From positions 1,055,351-1,119,350 of the forward strand of contig NZ_SMFQ01000002.1 of NCBI RefSeq assembly GCF_004339015.1: a DNA stretch of 64,000 nt. Direction: 5' to 3'. Below, piece after piece: positions 34,905 through 43,114 of this stretch. Below the pieces are notes generated by a model. That model made no database searches and had not been told where the DNA came from. It was given only the letters and a program-made list of their open reading frames with translations. The position numbers and the translations under genes are program-made. This stretch comes from Cocleimonas flava (lineage in GTDB: Bacteria; Pseudomonadota; Gammaproteobacteria; Thiotrichales; Thiotrichaceae). How positions within the stretch are numbered: position 1 is the first letter of the stretch; the number at the start of each line of letters is the position of its first letter.

Positions 34905-35181
34905 ATTCCTTCCTTAGTTTATTTATTTCGCTTCACGATTAATTGTTGATTTAATTTAATCGCTACTCATTATTGTCTCAATTAATAGTAGCCTAGCTTT
35001 AAAAATCATATTTCCTGTAAAAATGAAAATTTCCTTATATCTTTTTGTTAAGTGTTATTTTGCAGGAAATATTATTGTTTCAATTTTTACCATAAGAATA
35101 TAAATTTTTATGTAAAAGCATAGCTAATGCATCATGTTTGCTATCTTTTGATGCTTGTTCTGATTTTGTTCTAAATTTTGT

Positions 35182-35219
35182 TACAAAAAAAACGGTAGAT
35201 AAATTTATCTACCGTTTTT
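35182..35219 (-). terminator. 32-bp perfect palindromic terminator inside the transporter operon
   Basis: AAAAACGGTAGATAAA (35188-35203) meets its complement (35204-35219) with no spacer; on the minus strand an eight-T run follows. It lies 23 bases past the binding-protein stop and before the ATPase gene. The rest of the 337-base gap (34905-35187) is AT-rich with no other clear feature. Confidence 0.93.
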
Positions 35220-35241
35220 AGTAATATCTTAAAAATCCATA

Positions 35242-36216
35242 TTACTTAAGGAAAGATGTGTCTACTACTGTAGAGTAATCTTCTTTAGCTGGAGCAGCTT
35301 CTGTAGCAAACATTTTTCCCATGAAAGGAAGAACACTAGCAACTTTGCCATCTTTGCTGAAGTACTCAGACATTTGCTCTTCTACACTAGGAAAACTGAA
35401 TCCTGCCATCTGCTTTTTAGTTTTCTCTACAGATAAACCAGCATCACCAGCAATAATCGCTAGCTTAGATTGGTCTTTAGCAAAGTCTGCGTTCGCTTGT
35501 GCTGTTACTTCCATAAACGTTTTTACAGCTTCTGGGTTTTCCTGAGCAAATTTCTCTGTAACAGATACGATATCAAAACTCGTGATTCCTGCTTCAGTCT
35601 TCTCAGGGATGGTTAGCATAGACTTACCCACTTCTTTCATCTTGGATAATGAGTTCTCACCGAAGCCACATGCCATTGCAACGGCACCATCAACTAAAGA
35701 TACTGCAGCATCAGCTGGTTCCTGATCGACTAGTGTTACTTTTTTGATGTCAACACCCAGAGTACTCAGTGTCAAACGCATTTCATAGTCAGACATTGTG
35801 TTTAATGGTACTGCTATTGATTTGCCTTCTAGCTCTGTTGCGTTTTCTTTTGAAATACCAGACTTGGTACTTACAACACAGTCACCACCAGCGCCGTAAG
35901 CAACAGCGACACCAATCAGTTTGATAGGTGCATTTGCATTAACAGCATTTACAAATGGAGTTAAGCCTTGGCTAAATGCGATATCGATATCACCAGATAA
36001 CATAGCTTCTGTCATTGCTGTACCTGTGGCGAAGTTAACCCAGTTTACTTTTTCGCCTAATGCTTTGTCGTATGTTTTCTCAACCTTCGCTATTTGATTG
36101 GGTGTTGCCCACTCTAGAAAGTAAGCGACATTCACATCAGCGCTTGCGGATGTTGCCATTGATGCAGACAATGCAACAATCGATAAAGAACCCAGGATTT
36201 TTTTCATTGATTTCAT
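35242..36216 (-). CDS. Taurine-type ABC periplasmic substrate-binding protein
   Basis: A 324-residue binding protein with signal peptide MKSMKKILGSLSIVALSASM and cleavage near SASA-DVN (about residue 26). The mature sequence follows the TauA/SsuA/NMT1 pattern: FATGTAMTEAMLSGDIDIAFSQGLTPFVNAV, VAYGAGGDCVVSTKSGI, LEGKSIAVPLNTMSDYEMR and later DGAVAMACGFGENSL. A GAGGT site precedes the ATG. It is first in the transporter cluster and is followed by a strong terminator, so it should be made in excess of the ATPase and permease. Ligand may be taurine or another small sulfonate or amine; not provable here. Confidence 0.9.
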   Translation of the reverse strand: MKSMKKILGSLSIVALSASMATSASADVNVAYFLEWATPNQIAKVEKTYDKALGEKVNWVNFATGTAMTEAMLSGDIDIAFSQGLTPFVNAVNANAPIKLIGVAVAYGAGGDCVVSTKSGISKENATELEGKSIAVPLNTMSDYEMRLTLSTLGVDIKKVTLVDQEPADAAVSLVDGAVAMACGFGENSLSKMKEVGKSMLTIPEKTEAGITSFDIVSVTEKFAQENPEAVKTFMEVTAQANADFAKDQSKLAIIAGDAGLSVEKTKKQMAGFSFPSVEEQMSEYFSKDGKVASVLPFMGKMFATEAAPAKEDYSTVVDTSFLK

Positions 36217-36539
36217 TTTATAACCTCAAATTTAGACTTCACAATATATTAATATTAGCCATACGCTCTTAATCAAAAAGCATCCGACATCAAACGTTAA
36301 ACTCTAACTCCTCCAAGTATAGAACTTACTTTTTTCTACATTTAGTAGTGTTAAATACAAAATGCATCAATTGAGTATAGTTAAAAATTTTTAAAAATCT
36401 TTTCTTTTTAATGACTTAAGTAGTACTTATCAATAGCTTAAGCACTGCTTATTAATTACATTAGTATTACTCATATTTGTTTAAAATATTCACATCTATT
36501 GTATTTTTGTAGAATCTAAGTACCACCCTTTACTTAATA

Positions 36540-36566
36540 CACCCCCCTACTTATAGGGGTTTTTTT
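36540..36566 (-). repeat. G6 interspersed element, copy 11, overlapping a terminator hairpin
   Basis: Core complement CACCCCCCTACTT at 36540-36552 (perfect). On the plus strand CCCCTA (36544-36549) and TAGGGG (36554-36559) form a 6-bp stem with loop CTTA and seven Ts follow, a complete rho-independent terminator for the plus strand, although both neighbours are on the minus strand. It lies in the 744-base stretch 36217-36960, whose first 480 bases have no gene; the rest of that gap is AT-rich. Confidence 0.87.
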
Positions 36567-36649
36567 GATCATTTTTTAGGGCTTATCAAATGGTTAAGTG
36601 TGGATAATTCTTTGTTTTTAATAAAAATAGTATGTTTAATTTTATCTTC

Positions 36650-36671
36650 TCTCTTTCTCCTCTCTTTCTCC
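36650..36671. repeat. 11-bp pyrimidine tandem repeat
   Basis: TCTCTTTCTCC occurs twice in direct tandem, 25 bases beyond the stop of the cupin gene. Purine-rich on the minus (transcript) strand. No function evident. Confidence 0.7.
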
Positions 36672-36696
36672 TCACTTATGATTTTTTAATGATCAA

Positions 36697-36960
36697 TTAA
36701 TCGTAAAATCTAAAATGTTTTTTAATCGTTTCATGCACGTGCCAGTGAACAATTTGCCCTGACTCGACAGTCACAAGATTTCCTGCAGAAATATCTACAT
36801 TGATGCCTGTATCGGTAGATAAACTAGCCTTTCCTTCAATTATGTAAAAAGACTCTGTTTTTTGTTGATCATGATCAAAGGTACAGGGTTCCTTTTCCCA
36901 TACTTCCCATTGTTTTATTTCTTCTAATTTTTTTGGGTCTGGTTTTTCTATTTTAATCAT
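36697..36960 (-). CDS. Small cupin-domain protein (DUF861/Cupin_3-like)
   Basis: An 87-residue single cupin barrel: KQWEVWEKEPCTFDHD, then ESFYIIEGKASLSTDTGINVDISAGNLVTVESGQIVHWHVHETIKKHFRFYD. This matches short Cupin_3 proteins; the usual metal-binding His set is incomplete, so catalysis is doubtful. The frame extends upstream to a TTG at 36996, but ATG at 36960 gives the expected family N-terminus. No strong ribosome-binding site is seen. It lies 62 bases downstream of an amino-acid-oxidase-like gene on the same strand and may be cotranscribed. Confidence 0.8.
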   Translation of the reverse strand: MIKIEKPDPKKLEEIKQWEVWEKEPCTFDHDQQKTESFYIIEGKASLSTDTGINVDISAGNLVTVESGQIVHWHVHETIKKHFRFYD

Positions 36961-37022
36961 ATTAATAATCTGTCTAGTCTGATGAGTTAATGTCAATTTA
37001 GCTGGTTTTAATAATTACGCGA

Positions 37023-38315
37023 TTATGAAAATTTCACTTCTAACGCGTCTCTCATTTCAAAATACTTGGTGGTTACACTGACTCCGACTTCATGGAATCG
37101 GTGAAACGCAAAAGATTTATAAGGCGTGGTCGGCATCGCTAAATCCTGCTGTTCTTTACCTAATACTCGTTCAGATAAAATTCTACCGATAACTGTCCCC
37201 ATTGCTACACCTCGACCATTACAGCCTAAGCCAGCGAGTATACCTGGCGCAGGTTCGTGCAAATGAGGCAACAGGTCTTTCGTATGTGCAATACGCCCGC
37301 CCCAATAAAATTCTATATCTTCAGGTTTAAATTGGGGGAAGACTGTTTTAAAAGCATTGTGGATTCGATCTCTATCTGTACCTACACAGAGTTCTGACGA
37401 CCCTAAACTGCCTAGTAGAATGCGATTACGATTATCCTTGCGGCCGTAGTAAATCACCCTGCGAGTATCAGCAATGGTATGTCCTTCAGGCAATACTTGA
37501 GCGTATTCTTCATCCGTTAATTCACGCGTAGCAGCTTGTACACTGATTAGTGGGATAATGGTTTGCTTCAAACCTTTCAAGGTATCGTCAGTATAACCAT
37601 TGGTACAAAAGACCACCCATTCGCTATCAATCGTTGCGGTATCGGTCGTTAATTGCCATTTATCACCCTTACGTTCTACCTTGGATACTTTGCTGTCAGA
37701 GTAGATTTGCGCACCATGTTCCATGGCTACACGTGCTAATTCACGCGTATAAGAAAGGGGGTGAATAGAGCCGCCAGATTCAACACGTGTGGCATAAGAA
37801 TAGGCTGTAGATCCGGAAAGCTGGTTTAGTTGTTCCCCTTCCACACTATCTATATCTAAACCCATGTCAGACCAGTTTTTAGCCATTTTTTCCAGTTCAG
37901 GAATTGATGAGCGACTGTGTGCGGCCCTTAGCCAGCCCTTTCTCACGGAGTCACATTTCAAATCATGTTTGTCGATAAGGTCAAATACTTCATCTGCTGA
38001 ATGAATATAATTGTTTAGTACTCTATTGCCGAAAACATCACCTAGTTGCTCGATGATTTCACTGGGTTGAGCATGTGCTAGTGGGTTAACTTGTCCGCCC
38101 GATCTACCTGAAGCACCCCAGCCTGGTTCATGCATATCTAATACGATCACATTGACACCTTTCTGAGCGAGTTCTAATGCTGTGCGTAACCCTGTAAAAC
38201 CAGCACCTACAATAGTAACGTCTGCTTTTACAGCGCCCTTTAATGGTTCCGGTCTAGTGAGTTTTACTGCTGTATGTTGCCAAAGGCTTTGATCAGCATC
38301 TTTAAATTTAAGCAT
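37023..38315 (-). CDS. FAD-dependent amino-acid/amine oxidase (DAO family)
   Basis: A 430-residue DAO-fold flavoprotein like PuuB/OrdL and glycine oxidase-type enzymes. FAD motif ADVTIVGAGFTGLRTALELAQKGVNVIVLD (about residues 31-60), then GWGASGRSGGQVNP, SGGSIHPLSYTRELAR, and the C-terminal YWGGRIAHTKDLLPHLHEPAPGILAGLGCNGRGVAMGTVIG. Lacks the GcvT-like domain of the two larger dehydrogenases in this window. Likely oxidises an amine or N-substituted amino acid to an aldehyde or keto acid; substrate unknown. Upstream of the cupin gene, divergent from an XRE regulator. Confidence 0.9.
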   Translation of the reverse strand: MLKFKDADQSLWQHTAVKLTRPEPLKGAVKADVTIVGAGFTGLRTALELAQKGVNVIVLDMHEPGWGASGRSGGQVNPLAHAQPSEIIEQLGDVFGNRVLNNYIHSADEVFDLIDKHDLKCDSVRKGWLRAAHSRSSIPELEKMAKNWSDMGLDIDSVEGEQLNQLSGSTAYSYATRVESGGSIHPLSYTRELARVAMEHGAQIYSDSKVSKVERKGDKWQLTTDTATIDSEWVVFCTNGYTDDTLKGLKQTIIPLISVQAATRELTDEEYAQVLPEGHTIADTRRVIYYGRKDNRNRILLGSLGSSELCVGTDRDRIHNAFKTVFPQFKPEDIEFYWGGRIAHTKDLLPHLHEPAPGILAGLGCNGRGVAMGTVIGRILSERVLGKEQQDLAMPTTPYKSFAFHRFHEVGVSVTTKYFEMRDALEVKFS

Positions 38316-38563
38316 TATTTCATGTACATCTTGAGTAATTGATATTCAGTGTAGCAGTAACAAAAGCGTTTGGCGGTTGTTTGATTTGGTCTGTTTGTCG
38401 CTACTAAGCGTAAAAAATGAAGCTACCACGATGCATTGATCTATTTACTGTTGTGATCACCTCAAATACGTTGAATTTAAAGGGTATAGCTGAATTTAGT
38501 GTAGTTATTTTTAAATTAATAACCTATGCTTAAACGCGATTTAAAGGTGGTTAATGCGTATAT

Positions 38564-39403
38564 ATGAGCAATCAAACTGATTCAGAAAATTTTGCAGTAA
38601 ACTTAAAATTCCTATGTGGCTTCTACAGTTCGATATCAGAAGTATGCCGCAGGCTTGAAATAAACAGACAACAATTCAATCGATACCTTAGTGGTAAATC
38701 GTTTCCTTCTTATAAAAATTATAAAAAGATCTGTGACTTCTTTGGTGTTGAAAGCGAAGAGATTGTTATCGACCCTATCGAATTTCAAAAAATAGCAGGC
38801 TTACCCAGCGCTACCGAAAAGAAAGGCGCAGTTCCAGAGCAGTTTGCAAACATCGTTATGCCGTTAATGAAGAATTCGAGTCAGTCTTTAAGTCGTTATG
38901 AAGGCTACTATTACCGTTATTTTTATTCATTTAGTTTTCCCGGATATATCTTCCGCTCATTCTTTAAACTCTATCAATTAGGTGATTATTACTACATTAA
39001 ACACATAGAGCTTTCGAGTAAAAATGATGACTTATCCATACCTCGTTTGGTAATAAAATATCATGGCGTTGCGTTTTTTCTGGCCGAAAGAATATTCATC
39101 GTTGAATCGGAACCAGCATTGAATTCAACAATATCCGAAGCGATTTTAACGCCAAACTATCGACCGAATAGTCCTTATATGTCTGGCTTGGTAATTTGTG
39201 CATCTTCAGGCAGTTCTCATCAGCCCAGCGCAGGTAGAACAGTCTTCGAATTTTTAGGAAAAAACATCAATATCAGAGCAGCGATGAAGCAATGTGATTT
39301 ATTTCACCATACAGATGAGCGTATCCCAGAAAATATTAAAAAATTAATTAAGAATGAAATTACTGACGCTCAATTTACATTCCATCCTCAGGATTTTTTG
39401 TAA
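38564..39403 (+). CDS. XRE-family helix-turn-helix regulator
   Basis: A 279-residue protein. The N-terminal about 70 residues are an XRE helix-turn-helix (SISEVCRRLEINRQQFNRYLSGKSFPSYKNYKKICDFFGVESEEI). The remaining 200 residues are a unique, Tyr/Phe-rich region that I do not recognise and that could bind a ligand. It is divergent from the DAO-type oxidase gene (248-base gap without a clear motif) and precedes dihydroxyacetone kinase, so it may control either; inferred from position. Confidence 0.85.
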   Translation: MSNQTDSENFAVNLKFLCGFYSSISEVCRRLEINRQQFNRYLSGKSFPSYKNYKKICDFFGVESEEIVIDPIEFQKIAGLPSATEKKGAVPEQFANIVMPLMKNSSQSLSRYEGYYYRYFYSFSFPGYIFRSFFKLYQLGDYYYIKHIELSSKNDDLSIPRLVIKYHGVAFFLAERIFIVESEPALNSTISEAILTPNYRPNSPYMSGLVICASSGSSHQPSAGRTVFEFLGKNINIRAAMKQCDLFHHTDERIPENIKKLIKNEITDAQFTFHPQDFL

Positions 39404-39474
39404 TCCATAAAAAAGACAGGTTTTGTAAGAAACAGAGGGAAGTTTTCTTTTTTCTCTTCACCAAAATGCATGTT

Positions 39475-39502
39475 AGTAGCGTCAAATGTGACGCTACTTT
39501 GC
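39475..39502 (+). terminator. Hairpin after the XRE gene
   Basis: AGTAGCGTCA (39475-39484) pairs perfectly with TGACGCTACT (39489-39498), loop AATG, then TTTG. A terminator is likely, though a dimeric operator upstream of the kinase gene is another reading. The CTACTAGCGTC just downstream repeats part of one arm. Confidence 0.55.
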
Positions 39503-39617
39503 TCCTACTAGCGTCTTCTCGGCTAAGGTGAGTCCCCGCTTTTATTGTTACTCTCTTAGCCTATCAGTAAATATAGTTATATACGGTTTTGCACTGTAGT
39601 TATTCAAAGGAGAGAGA

Positions 39618-41243
39618 ATGTCCCAATTTATAAATAATAAAGAAAATATTGTCACGGAAGCTGTAGATGGATTGATCTCCACGTCAGGAGGGGCACTCGC
39701 AAGACTCGATGGTTATCCACATATCAAAGTCGTTGTCCGAAACGATTGGGATAAGTCCAAAGTTGCGCTTATTTCTGGCGGCGGTTCAGGGCATGAGCCC
39801 GCACATGCTGGCTTAGTTGGTGAGGGTATGCTTACGGCAGCAGTTTGTGGAGAAGTGTTTGCTTCGCCATCGGTAGATGCTGTTTTGTCAGCAATACTGG
39901 CAGTGACAGGTTCTGAAGGTTGCCTGCTGATCATCAAAAATTATACGGGAGACCGTTTGAACTTTGGCTTAGCCGCAGCAAGAGCGATCGAAATGGGCTT
40001 TAAGGTAAATATGGTTATCGTTGATGATGATATTGCTTTACCCGATCTAGCGAAACCGAGAGGTATTGCCGGAACAGTCTTAGTTCATAAAATCGCTGGG
40101 GCGCTTGCAAATGACGGTGGATCTTTAGACGAGGTAACCAAAGTTGCCGAGAATATTATCGCCGGTACTAAAACCATTGGCATGTCTTTGGACACCTGCA
40201 CTGTTCCGGGCTCACCAAAAGACCAGCGCATTGAAGACGGTAAAGTTGAATTAGGTCTGGGCATTCATGGCGAGCCAGGTTTTGAAAAATTAGATTATAT
40301 TGATGCCAAACAGTCGATTGCAGCAATGGTGAATAAACTAGAGCCTTTGATGAGTAATGAGTCACATGTTGTTTTGCTAAATAATTTGGGTGGTGTTTCT
40401 ATTTTGGAAATGTCGATACTTGCGAATGAGTTAGTTAATTCTTCTATCGGTAAAAAACTCAAGTTAATTATCGGTCCGGCATCACTTATGACAGCCATTG
40501 ATATGAGAGGTTTTTCAATCTCGGTATGTCCGCTTACCGCACAACAAGAGGCGTTATTAAAATCACCCTGTGCGCTTTCTGTGTGGCCAGATTGTAAAGA
40601 AATAACGCCTATTGCGATCGTCGATTTACCCGATGGATTAACACCCGTTAGGCATAATCCATCAAAGCATGATGAGACTGCAACGTTAATTACACAATGT
40701 TGTGAAATCATGATCGCAGCAGAGGCTGACTTGAATGCACTTGATGCCAAATCAGGTGATGGCGATACAGGTTCTACCGTAGCAGGTGCAGGACGATCTA
40801 TAATTGCTGCGCTTGAGGGCCTGCCGTTAGCAGATCATCCAAAACTATTTAGCGCTATCGGTCAGGAATTGAGCCAAGTCATGGGTGGTTCTTCCGGGGT
40901 ATTGTTGGCAATATTCTTTACCGCGGTAGGTGATGCTTCCTCCAACGGTGCTTCAGTTATTGATGCCTTCAAATCAGGTTTAAATAGAATGCAAGCGATC
41001 GGTGGAGCAAATCTCGGTGATCGAACCATGGTTGATGCACTAAGCCCAGCTTTAGATGCTTTGGATAATGGCTTAGAGGCTGCGGCTATAGCGGCTCGTG
41101 AAGGAGCAAATCATACTTCAACGATATTAGTTGCTAAGGCAGGCCGCTCTACTTATGTGAATGAGGAGCAACTGAAAGGAAATATTGATCCCGGGGCTGA
41201 GGCTGTTGCAAGGTTGTTTGAAGGGCTTTCTGAAAACAGATAA
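39618..41243 (+). CDS. ATP-dependent dihydroxyacetone kinase (DhaK-DhaL fusion)
   Basis: A 541-residue single-chain kinase phosphorylating dihydroxyacetone (or related trioses) with ATP, unlike PTS-type split enzymes. DhaK domain (about 1-330): VALISGGGSGHEPAHAGLVGEGML and the substrate-binding His at about residue 217 in LGIHGEPG. DhaL domain (about 350-541): DLNALDAKSGDGDTGSTVAGAG, with the Asp residues that bind Mg-ATP, and LSQVMGGSSGVLLAIFF. A good AGGAG site precedes the ATG. Convergent with dgoA-dgoK; all three feed trioses or triose phosphates into central metabolism. Confidence 0.94.
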   Translation: MSQFINNKENIVTEAVDGLISTSGGALARLDGYPHIKVVVRNDWDKSKVALISGGGSGHEPAHAGLVGEGMLTAAVCGEVFASPSVDAVLSAILAVTGSEGCLLIIKNYTGDRLNFGLAAARAIEMGFKVNMVIVDDDIALPDLAKPRGIAGTVLVHKIAGALANDGGSLDEVTKVAENIIAGTKTIGMSLDTCTVPGSPKDQRIEDGKVELGLGIHGEPGFEKLDYIDAKQSIAAMVNKLEPLMSNESHVVLLNNLGGVSILEMSILANELVNSSIGKKLKLIIGPASLMTAIDMRGFSISVCPLTAQQEALLKSPCALSVWPDCKEITPIAIVDLPDGLTPVRHNPSKHDETATLITQCCEIMIAAEADLNALDAKSGDGDTGSTVAGAGRSIIAALEGLPLADHPKLFSAIGQELSQVMGGSSGVLLAIFFTAVGDASSNGASVIDAFKSGLNRMQAIGGANLGDRTMVDALSPALDALDNGLEAAAIAAREGANHTSTILVAKAGRSTYVNEEQLKGNIDPGAEAVARLFEGLSENR

Positions 41244-41253
41244 TCAACCTCAT

Positions 41254-41280
41254 AAAAAAAGGCACCAAAGTAGGGGGGTG
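41254..41280 (+). repeat. G6 interspersed element, copy 12
   Basis: A-tract 41254-41260, GGCACC, perfect core 41268-41280, in the 110-base convergent gap between the dihydroxyacetone kinase gene and dgoA. Confidence 0.87.
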
Positions 41281-41353
41281 TGATTTTAATCCCCCTCTAT
41301 TTCATCAAAAAGTAAAATTAGACCTTTCTCGTTTCCAATTGTTTACCATAACT

Positions 41354-41980
41354 TTAAACGTGTTTATCAAAGGCTTCGACAAATGCTTCTGCCGATTTGG
41401 CAATTTCTGCGACTGATTTCCCGGGCTTATAGAGCGCAGAACCGATGCCAAAACCATCAACACCATAGGATAACCATTCACCCAGATTTTCAGGGTTACA
41501 ACCACCCACTGCGTACAAATCAGTTGCTTCTGGCAACACTGCGCGCATTGCTTGAATATTTACCCCGCCGATTGCTGTCGCCGGAAATAATTTCAAAGCA
41601 TCAGCACCCGCTTTTAAAGCGGCAAAACATTCCGAGGGTGTCAGTACGCCGGGGTATGAACCCATATTCAATTTCTTGGTTTGCTGCACAACATCAATAT
41701 CAAAGTTAGGTGAAACAATAAAAGTACCGCCAGCCTCTTTGATGCGAATGATGTCATCTTCATTCAACACTGTGCCTGCACCGATATGTGCACGTTCACC
41801 TAAATGTTTAGCCATACGTTCAATCGAATCAAAGGCATTCGGTGAATTTAAAGGGACTTCAATCCAGTCAAAGCCTTTTTCAACCAGCATTTCAGATACG
41901 CTTTTTGCCTCATCGGGAGTGATGCCTCTCAGAATTGCAATTAATTTACGTGACGGTCTAGGTGACATAGTATTTCTCAT
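41354..41980 (-). CDS. dgoA: 2-dehydro-3-deoxy-6-phosphogalactonate aldolase
   Basis: Cleaves KDPGal to pyruvate and glyceraldehyde-3-phosphate (De Ley-Doudoroff pathway). A 208-residue (beta/alpha)8 class I aldolase: LIAILRGITPDEAKSVSEMLVEKGFDWIEVPLNSPNAF, GAGTVLNEDDI, and the Schiff-base lysine in GADALKLFPATAIGG. IEVPLNSP favours the DgoA branch over Entner-Doudoroff KDPG aldolase. Its start overlaps the dgoK stop by four bases (ATGA), so translation is coupled. Alternative start at M5 (MSPRPSRK). Confidence 0.92.
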   Translation of the reverse strand: MRNTMSPRPSRKLIAILRGITPDEAKSVSEMLVEKGFDWIEVPLNSPNAFDSIERMAKHLGERAHIGAGTVLNEDDIIRIKEAGGTFIVSPNFDIDVVQQTKKLNMGSYPGVLTPSECFAALKAGADALKLFPATAIGGVNIQAMRAVLPEATDLYAVGGCNPENLGEWLSYGVDGFGIGSALYKPGKSVAEIAKSAEAFVEAFDKHV

Positions 41981-42879
41981 TGATTGAATAGATTTTTATA
42001 CACTTGAATCAAACCTTGTAAGGTCATGTCTTGAGCACTGAATATTTCGCTGTTACCACCGATATGGGTTAAAGCCTCTGCATAGAGGGTGACTAAACGA
42101 TCATCACCAATTAATGCTGTATTCTGATTGTTCCAGTAGGATTTTGCACCTGCAAGTTCTGCTCCTATCAATAATCCAGATAATCTGGCACGTGCAGAAG
42201 CCGAATCGGGTTTACCTAACAAACCTTGTGCACGAATACGAAAGCAGTCACTTAATAGCTGTTGCGGGTTTTTTAGAGATTCCTCAACGGCTTCTAAAAA
42301 TGCGGATTGGTTCCAGCCTTCTGAAGTTAGCTCATGACGCAGAATGGATTGCTGGCTGAGCAATTCGAAAGTCTCACCCGTCATATAGGTGTTAAAACGG
42401 TGTATCTGATTATCTTGTAGTTGTACCCACTTACTGTGCGTTCCCGGTAGGCACACTGTGTTGAATTTTGCACCTGTATCAGCGATTAGACCCGCAAGTT
42501 GCGTTTCTTCTCCTCTCATCACATCTGCGGGAGATTGTTGGCAGACGCCGGGCAGATTGGATACTTTAAGGCGGGAATCTTTCGTTTCAACAGCTTTTAA
42601 TCCATCGGATGAAGAAGGCAGACACGGAGTTTGCAGGTAAGGTGCTTCTGCCCATCCCTGTTTGGCACCTGCCATTCCACAAACCAGAACGCTGGTTATT
42701 CTATCGGGCACTAGCCAATCATCAATTAGTTTTAGCAAAGCATCTTCAAATTCGTCGGGTGAAAGTTTGCCCGCACCATCATGAGATTGCGCATCACTTA
42801 AGACCTGATGCTCGCTGGACATTGCATACGCCCTAAGGTTTGTTGTGCCCCAATCTACTGCAATCCAGTGTGTTTCCAT
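41977..42879 (-). CDS. dgoK: 2-dehydro-3-deoxygalactonokinase
   Basis: Phosphorylates KDGal to KDPGal for the overlapping aldolase gene. A 300-residue kinase: the start METHWIAVDWGTTNLRAYAM carries the phosphate-binding DxGTTN, CGMAGAKQGWAEAPYLQTP and VCLPGTHSKWVQL are DgoK-typical, and GALIG/IGGNSEIFSA lies near the end. No galactonate dehydratase or galactonate importer is visible nearby, so the source of KDGal is unknown. Confidence 0.92.
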   Translation of the reverse strand: METHWIAVDWGTTNLRAYAMSSEHQVLSDAQSHDGAGKLSPDEFEDALLKLIDDWLVPDRITSVLVCGMAGAKQGWAEAPYLQTPCLPSSSDGLKAVETKDSRLKVSNLPGVCQQSPADVMRGEETQLAGLIADTGAKFNTVCLPGTHSKWVQLQDNQIHRFNTYMTGETFELLSQQSILRHELTSEGWNQSAFLEAVEESLKNPQQLLSDCFRIRAQGLLGKPDSASARARLSGLLIGAELAGAKSYWNNQNTALIGDDRLVTLYAEALTHIGGNSEIFSAQDMTLQGLIQVYKNLFNQ

Positions 42880-43016
42880 ATTCAGTCTCTATCTACGTTT
42901 TTTCTAAAGCTATCCTCGTCAGACAATATAACGGTGCTTTACTCAATGAGTATAGGATTAAATTCGAACGATGGATCAGAACGATAGAAAAGAAAGCTGT
43001 GAGTGCATATTTAAAA

Positions 43017-43044
43017 GAAAAAAGGCCTCTAAAGTAGGGGGGTG
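43017..43044 (+). repeat. G6 interspersed element, copy 13
   Basis: A-run 43017-43023, GGCCTCT, perfect core at 43032-43044. It lies 71 bases beyond the stop of the 812-residue dehydrogenase gene on the minus strand, where the C-strand reads into a T-run. Confidence 0.87.
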
Positions 43045-43114
43045 TCAATTCAACACTCCTTCCTGCTTTGAGGCCACATTTAGATCTGTTTAGTTAGTTT
43101 TTACTAGTTTTTTA

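Noticed and set aside
37750-37763. AAGAAAGGGGGTG in the DAO-type oxidase gene
   Set aside because: Short G-run and missing GTAG; it fits normal coding of this family (SGGSIHPLSYTRE region).
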